This document shows positions 5,828 through 9,982 of a stretch of DNA of 9,982 nt, one piece after another. Position 1 is the stretch's first letter. Each line of letters starts with the position of its first letter. The stretch is from assembly GCA_937924345.1 (NCBI GenBank), contig CALDTD010000331.1:1-9982 (forward strand), written 5' to 3'. Made by a program: the position numbers and the translations under genes. This DNA comes from an uncultured Flavobacteriales bacterium (GTDB lineage Bacteria; Bacteroidota; Bacteroidia; Flavobacteriales_D; Parvicellaceae). The notes beneath the pieces are model-generated. The model worked only from the letters and a program-made list of their open reading frames with translations, had not been told where the DNA came from and ran no database searches.

Positions 5828-7921
5828 TTATTTTGTTAATTCTAAAGCCTCTTTTGTGGTGATAATTTTACCGTTTAAATCTCCAACAATAAAAGCATCT
5901 TCAAGACCTTCATCTTGGATTTCATTTTTACGTTTTTGTGCTTCTTGATAGGTGTCGAATTTACCTACTAAGTACTTTGTAATCATTGTTTTGTTGTCTA
6001 AACGTGGGAGTACATCACCTAAGTTTAGATAAGCATCTAAAACACTGGTAGGTATATCATTCTTGTAAGCACCAACTTGTACTCGGTATTTTACTAAACC
6101 ATCTGTAAGAATTTTTTCAGTTGGTTCTGATTCTGCGTCCATTTCTCCTGGTACTTCATTTATGACTTCAAACCCTGCTTCCTCAAGAGAAATTCTTCTC
6201 CCTTCTTTAAAAACAGTAACGATAGCACCAGAGTACCCTTTTTCTAAAATACTTATTTTGTGATTAATTGCTTCTTCCTTGTTTGTAAATGCTCCAGTGT
6301 AATACCTGTAAAGCCCATCATCACCTTTTACGACTTCAATATCATCTATTTTTCCAAAAGCATCGTTAGAAATCTTCACATTAAATGCACCGATTTGAAC
6401 TCTATAAATTGATTGAAGTACTGGGTTAATAATATCAAACTTTGGTAAAACAAGTGTTTTGATTTCTACATTACTTACTAATCGTTTTATTTCTGTTGGT
6501 TTGCCTTTAATTAAAGCAATACCTGTAGTTTTTACACCTTGATTTTCTAATTTTTGTTTTTCCCCTACAGCCTCAGACATTGTTTCGAACCCACCTATTA
6601 CATAAAATACTGAATCACCTCTTTCTACAGTTTTAAAATCTTTATAACTTAAATATTTATATAACTCGTTTGCCGAAATTTCTTTAGAATCTGTTCCTAT
6701 TACAATTGTATATTTTAGATTGTTTTTAATTTTTCTATCCAGTCCTTCTTCTCCAGATTTTGTTACATGTCTTTCTTCTTTATAATAGCTTCCGTTTGAG
6801 TCTATATAAGCTTGAAAACGCTTTTCAATGTCATCGTCGTACATCGTTATCCCTTTTTCATTAACTAGCACACCAAAAAGAGAGTTTAACTCTTCATCCC
6901 TATAATTTGGTACAAAATCTTTATCGTCGTCTAACGGACATCCTTTAGCATCTACAGGAAAAGCATCTTTTGGTGTTTTAATACAATCATCTACCAAGTC
7001 AAAAACGCCATCACCATCATAATCCGAAGTGTCTGCTGCTAATAGTTCTTCGTCTGAAAGTTCTAATTCTTTATCTTTTAATTCCGACTTCTTTTTTCGT
7101 TTTCCAAAATCATAAGTTAATGCAAAATGGGTGTATAAAAATCGGTCATTTTGTGCATCTCCTTTTCTTAACCCTTCGCTTTCTGCGGTTACATTGTCTA
7201 TTAAATCAGAAAGTGTAAAATGCATAGAAGCTCCTAACCTAGCTTTAATGCGTTTACTCAAGTGAAAGTTTGCGCCAATATCTAGTGGAATAGCTAATGT
7301 TCTTTCTTGGTACTGTCCAAACCCATCTAAATTTGCTTCTCTTAGATCTGATTCATAACTATAGTCTCTAAAAATTTCTTTAGCACTTGCTGCGTTTGCA
7401 GAAGATTCGCTCAAATTTCTAATTGTACCGTCCGACCAATAGTGATATGTCTCTCCGTTTTTATCTTTTAAATCGGATTTTGATAAAAACTCAATAGATT
7501 CCACTCCTAAAGAAATGTAGGGGTTAACGACTCTTTTTGGTTTTAATATATTATAAAAGTTGTAGGTAACTGTTGCTCCTCCTGTTGTAATGTTCGATTG
7601 AAAGTTTAAGTTTCGCGTTAGTGTTCTTTCATTTGCACTTACTTGACCAAAAAGCACATAAAAACTTAGGTCAAAATTTGAGTTTAAAGCTTGAGAAACT
7701 CTTAAATCTCTGGCTAAACGGCTTACTGTAGGATGAAACCTATTGTTGTTTGCTACATCTCCTAAAAATGTAAACATTCCTGTGCCAAGACTTATTTGTG
7801 GTCTAAAATGAAATATTTCTTCCTCATTATTTTCAACTGAATCTACATCATAAAATTCTTGTCCCCATAAAGAAGATGAACAGAAAAGTGTAATTATAAT
7901 ATGGATTAGATGTTTTTTCAA
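5828..7921 (-). CDS. Outer-membrane protein with TSP3 and three SPOR-like repeats
   Basis: This 697-residue protein is predicted to be exported by a signal peptide (1-20, ending SSSLWG before Gln21). Residues about 38-272 alternate like an outer-membrane beta-barrel (ISLGTGMFTFLGD, VNPYISLGVESIEF, ARLGASMHFTLSD, THFALTYDFG). A thrombospondin type-3-like calcium-binding segment follows (298-342), with DYDGDGVFD, Cys313 and Cys328 in KGCPLDDD. Three SPOR-like units then appear at about 403-474, 505-572 and 610-687; the last two open with YRVQIGAF and YRVQVGAY, and the first is more diverged. SPOR domains bind denuded peptidoglycan glycan strands, so the protein may link outer membrane to cell wall; that is inference. 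The start is TTG: an in-frame stop lies two codons upstream, no ATG precedes the signal peptide, and the only alternative is the adjacent CTG. It shares an operon with the lipoprotein (three-base gap). The fold of the N-terminal part is less certain than the repeats. Confidence 0.85.
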   Translation of the reverse strand: MKKHLIHIIITLFCSSSLWGQEFYDVDSVENNEEEIFHFRPQISLGTGMFTFLGDVANNNRFHPTVSRLARDLRVSQALNSNFDLSFYVLFGQVSANERTLTRNLNFQSNITTGGATVTYNFYNILKPKRVVNPYISLGVESIEFLSKSDLKDKNGETYHYWSDGTIRNLSESSANAASAKEIFRDYSYESDLREANLDGFGQYQERTLAIPLDIGANFHLSKRIKARLGASMHFTLSDLIDNVTAESEGLRKGDAQNDRFLYTHFALTYDFGKRKKKSELKDKELELSDEELLAADTSDYDGDGVFDLVDDCIKTPKDAFPVDAKGCPLDDDKDFVPNYRDEELNSLFGVLVNEKGITMYDDDIEKRFQAYIDSNGSYYKEERHVTKSGEEGLDRKIKNNLKYTIVIGTDSKEISANELYKYLSYKDFKTVERGDSVFYVIGGFETMSEAVGEKQKLENQGVKTTGIALIKGKPTEIKRLVSNVEIKTLVLPKFDIINPVLQSIYRVQIGAFNVKISNDAFGKIDDIEVVKGDDGLYRYYTGAFTNKEEAINHKISILEKGYSGAIVTVFKEGRRISLEEAGFEVINEVPGEMDAESEPTEKILTDGLVKYRVQVGAYKNDIPTSVLDAYLNLGDVLPRLDNKTMITKYLVGKFDTYQEAQKRKNEIQDEGLEDAFIVGDLNGKIITTKEALELTK

Positions 7922-7938
7922 CAGTTAAAAATATATGA

Positions 7939-7946
7939 TAAATATA
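7939..7946 (-). promoter_or_regulatory. Weak -7-like element before the SPOR-repeat gene
   Basis: TATATTTA on the minus strand is one base from TAnnTTTG and lies 18 bases before the TTG start. There is no TTG at the -33 distance. The 69-base gap after the hydrolase gene is the largest break in the upstream half of the window, so a promoter here is plausible but weakly supported. I see no terminator hairpin in this gap. Confidence 0.25.
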
Positions 7947-7990
7947 ACTTTTTTTTGTGATTTGATTTTTTTAGAGTTCGGAGTTCTTAA

Positions 7991-8605
7991 TTATTTCACT
8001 TTTAAATCAATCATTTTTCTATCACCTATAAAACCTTCTAAATGATCCCCAATTAAAACAGGTCCAACACCTGCTGGAGTTCCTGTAAAAATAAGATCTC
8101 CTATTTTTAAAGTTAAAAACTGAGATAAATACACTATTAAATCATCAAAATCAAAGAGCATATCAGAAGTGTTACCTAATTGCACCTGTTCATTGTTTTT
8201 CATCAAACTAAACGATATTTCTTTTAGATTTTTGAATTCAGTTTTGGGAATGAACTCTTGTGACATTGGAGCCGAATAATCAAATGCTTTTGCTTTTTCC
8301 CAAGGTAACCCCTTAGCTTTACACTCTTGTTGTATATCTCTAGCTGTAAAATCTATCCCCAAACCAATTTCATCATAATAAGTAGGAGCAAACTTTTTAG
8401 AAATATTTTTTCCTAGTTTATTAATTTTAATGACTAATTCCACTTCGTAATGTAAATCCTTCGTAAAGTTTGGATAAAAAAAAGGAGCTTTTTTGGGAAG
8501 TCTTGCAGAGTCTGGTTTCATAAAAAATACTGGTTCGGTTGGAACAGTATTTCCTAATTCTTTTGCATGTTTTGCGTAATTTCTTCCTATACAAATAATT
8601 TTCAT
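7991..8605 (-). CDS. Fumarylacetoacetate hydrolase family protein, FAHD1-like
   Basis: The 204-residue protein is a single-domain member of the FAH superfamily, closest in pattern to FAHD1, which cleaves acylpyruvates and decarboxylates oxaloacetate. The signature GRNYAKHAKELGN lies at 7-19. Predicted metal ligands are Glu54 and Glu56 (HYEVELVI) and Asp85 (GIDFTARD). His13, Glu16 and Lys106 (PWEKAKAFD) sit at the same relative spacing as the catalytic His, Glu and Lys of human FAHD1, as I remember that enzyme. GTPAGVGP (175-182) is the usual C-terminal glycine-rich loop. All key positions are present, so it should be an active metal-dependent cytosolic enzyme; the exact substrate cannot be read from sequence. 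It starts 14 bases after the hflX stop and is probably co-transcribed with it. The ATG gives the normal family N terminus. Confidence 0.92.
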   Translation of the reverse strand: MKIICIGRNYAKHAKELGNTVPTEPVFFMKPDSARLPKKAPFFYPNFTKDLHYEVELVIKINKLGKNISKKFAPTYYDEIGLGIDFTARDIQQECKAKGLPWEKAKAFDYSAPMSQEFIPKTEFKNLKEISFSLMKNNEQVQLGNTSDMLFDFDDLIVYLSQFLTLKIGDLIFTGTPAGVGPVLIGDHLEGFIGDRKMIDLKVK

Positions 8606-8619
8606 AGTCTAAAAATTAA

Positions 8620-9819
8620 TTATTCCTCTTCGTAAGTTTGGTATAAAAAGTTGTTGTAAGGAAAACGTTGAATATGTAACTTTTTCACTTCGTTATACAT
8701 CAACTTTTTAAAATTTTCTATGTTAATTTTTTCAACGGCAGATATAAAAATACAGTTGTTTTGCATTTTTGCCATCCAAGTCTTCTTTAACTCTTCTAAT
8801 GTAGGTCTAGAAAATTCCCCATCTTCAAAGCCGCCAAGAGCTTCATAGCCATCAACCTTATTAAATACTAAAATTGTAGGTTTATTTAGCGCGTCAATTT
8901 CTCTTAGTGTTTCGTTTACTGTGTTGTACTGATCTTCAAATGCTGCATGTGTAATGTCAACTACGTGTAAAAGTAAATCTGCTTCTCGAACTTCATCTAA
9001 CGTTGATTTAAAAGAATCAACTAATTGATGCGGTAGCTTTCTTATAAAACCAACAGTATCTGTAAGTAAAAAAGGAATATTTTCGATCACAATTTTTCTT
9101 ACTGTAGTATCTAATGTTGCAAACAGCTTGTTTTCAGCAAAAATATCAGATTTACTCAACAAGTTCATCGTGGTGGATTTTCCTACATTAGTATAACCAA
9201 CTAGAGCAACACGAATCATTTTTCCTCGATTTCCTCTTTGAACTGTTTTTTGTTTATCTATTTTTTTTAATTTCTCTTGTAAACGAGTTATTTTATCTTT
9301 TACAATACGTCTATCGGTTTCTATTTGTGTTTCTCCAGTTCCACGAAGTCCTATACCTCCTTTCTGACGGTCTAGGTGATCCCACATTCTGGTAAGACGA
9401 GGCAGCATATACTGCAACTGAGCTAGTTCTACTTGAGTTTTTGCATTTGCGGTTTGCGCTCTGCTAGCAAAAATATCTAGGATTAAATTACTCCTATCTA
9501 TTGTTTTGCGTTCTAGTACTTTTTCTATATTTCTTAGTTGAGACGGTAATAGCTCATCATCGAAAATAACAATGTCAATTTTATTATTGTCAATAAATTC
9601 TTTGATTTCGGCTAATTTTCCTTTTCCAACAAAAGTTTTCTTGTTGGGCATATCCATACGTTGTACAAAGTTTCGAACTGTTTCTGCACCTGCAGTCTCT
9701 GCTAAAAAAGCTAATTCATGCAGGTATTCGTAAACCATTTCTGTAGTTTCATTACGCTGAATTAACCCAACTAAAACTGCTCTTTCTTTTGTTTTGTTTT
9801 TCGTCTCTATTCCTCCCAT
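8620..9819 (-). CDS. hflX: Ribosome-associated GTPase HflX
   Basis: HflX is a GTPase that binds the large ribosomal subunit and splits stalled or hibernating ribosomes under stress. The 399-residue protein has the HflX N-terminal domain (13-100), including FVGKGKLAEI, and the helical linker with AKTQVELAQLQYMLPRL (126-142). The Gly-rich GGIGLRGTGETQIETDRR follows (154-171). The G domain has G1 GYTNVGKST (208-216), the ATLDTT switch region (234-239), G3 DTVGF (254-258), G4 NKVD (320-323) and G5 SAVE (360-363). A short C-terminal tail follows. The start is the ATG at 9819 (MGGIETKN); the TTG one codon earlier is possible but less likely. It lies 12 bases after the stop of a small membrane protein gene and 14 bases before the hydrolase, so probably part of an operon. 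Confidence 0.97.
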   Translation of the reverse strand: MGGIETKNKTKERAVLVGLIQRNETTEMVYEYLHELAFLAETAGAETVRNFVQRMDMPNKKTFVGKGKLAEIKEFIDNNKIDIVIFDDELLPSQLRNIEKVLERKTIDRSNLILDIFASRAQTANAKTQVELAQLQYMLPRLTRMWDHLDRQKGGIGLRGTGETQIETDRRIVKDKITRLQEKLKKIDKQKTVQRGNRGKMIRVALVGYTNVGKSTTMNLLSKSDIFAENKLFATLDTTVRKIVIENIPFLLTDTVGFIRKLPHQLVDSFKSTLDEVREADLLLHVVDITHAAFEDQYNTVNETLREIDALNKPTILVFNKVDGYEALGGFEDGEFSRPTLEELKKTWMAKMQNNCIFISAVEKINIENFKKLMYNEVKKLHIQRFPYNNFLYQTYEEE

Positions 9820-9831
9820 CAATAATTATTT

Positions 9832-9982
9832 TTAGAACCAACCAGCACCTAAATTTCTAAATGGCCAAGGAATTGAGGCAAGCATAATAATTAAACCAAT
9901 TAAGTAGAATGTAGCAATTTTACTGAACTTTTTCTCGTCTTGTGTTGCTTTTTTTGATTGAATATACCCTAATGATATAAGC
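9832..9982 (-). CDS. Small membrane protein, C-terminal part
   Basis: An open frame enters from the window edge (first full codon at 9981) and ends with TAA at 9832-9834, giving the last 49 residues of a protein. They comprise a short hydrophobic start (LISLGYIQ), a charged loop (SKKATQDEKKF) and one clear membrane segment (IATFYLIGLIIMLASIPW), ending in PFRNLGAGWF. The charged loop between two hydrophobic stretches and the aromatic C terminus suggest a small inner-membrane protein. I do not recognise the family. The stop is 12 bases before hflX on the same strand, so co-transcription is likely. The N terminus is outside the window. Confidence 0.6.
   Translation of the reverse strand, partial: LISLGYIQSKKATQDEKKFSKIATFYLIGLIIMLASIPWPFRNLGAGWF

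Noticed and set aside
5538..5948. Open frame on the + strand, 136 codons, bridging two genes
   Set aside because: Overlaps the lipoprotein and the end of the SPOR-repeat gene on the opposite strand; both of those have clear signal peptides or domains.
9820..9822. TTG start for HflX giving Met-Met-Gly-Gly
   Set aside because: An ATG follows immediately in frame; there is no reason to prefer the TTG.
1..9982. Mobile elements, CRISPR arrays or a horizontally acquired island
   Set aside because: No transposase or integrase, no spaced direct repeats and no composition break; gene order and style are uniform on one strand.

Overview
The window reads as chromosomal DNA from a low-GC member of the Bacteroidota, most likely a flavobacterium. 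Three things support this. The DNA is very AT-rich. Start codons follow A/T-rich leaders with no Shine-Dalgarno sequence. A match to the Bacteroidota promoter type (TTTG, 19 bases, TAnnTTTG) sits ahead of rimP. The envelope genes, with a thrombospondin type-3 segment, SPOR-like repeats and a DUF1573 domain, also fit the phylum. This is inference from sequence style, not a database match.

All nine genes lie on the minus strand, so transcription runs from high to low coordinates. In that order: the C-terminal end of a small membrane protein (9832-9982, cut by the window edge); the ribosome-associated GTPase HflX (8620-9819); a fumarylacetoacetate hydrolase family enzyme (7991-8605); a large predicted outer-membrane protein with barrel-like, thrombospondin type-3 and three SPOR-like segments (5828-7921); a Cys-rich lipoprotein of unknown function (5234-5824); a membrane-anchored DUF1573 protein (4648-5196); then the rimP (4061-4537), nusA (2805-4049) and infB (33-2681) group.

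rimP-nusA-infB is the classic transcription/translation operon: a 30S maturation factor, a transcription elongation/termination factor and initiation factor IF-2. The three envelope genes before it are closely spaced (3 and 37 bases) and probably form one unit. HflX and the hydrolase are 14 bases apart and probably co-transcribed with the small membrane protein.

The least ordinary parts are in the short gaps. Between the predicted rimP promoter and the rimP start is a perfect 28-bp palindrome with a following U-run, a terminator-like element inside the operon leader. Two bases after the nusA stop codon is a perfect 18-bp-stem hairpin with a TTCG loop and no U-run, which looks like an RNA processing or regulatory structure rather than a terminator. 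The large envelope protein begins with TTG and carries three diverged SPOR-like units. I see no mobile element, CRISPR array, tRNA or rRNA, and no gene-free stretch over 300 bases. No clearly new multi-gene system is visible; the candidates worth testing are the two RNA structures and the envelope trio.
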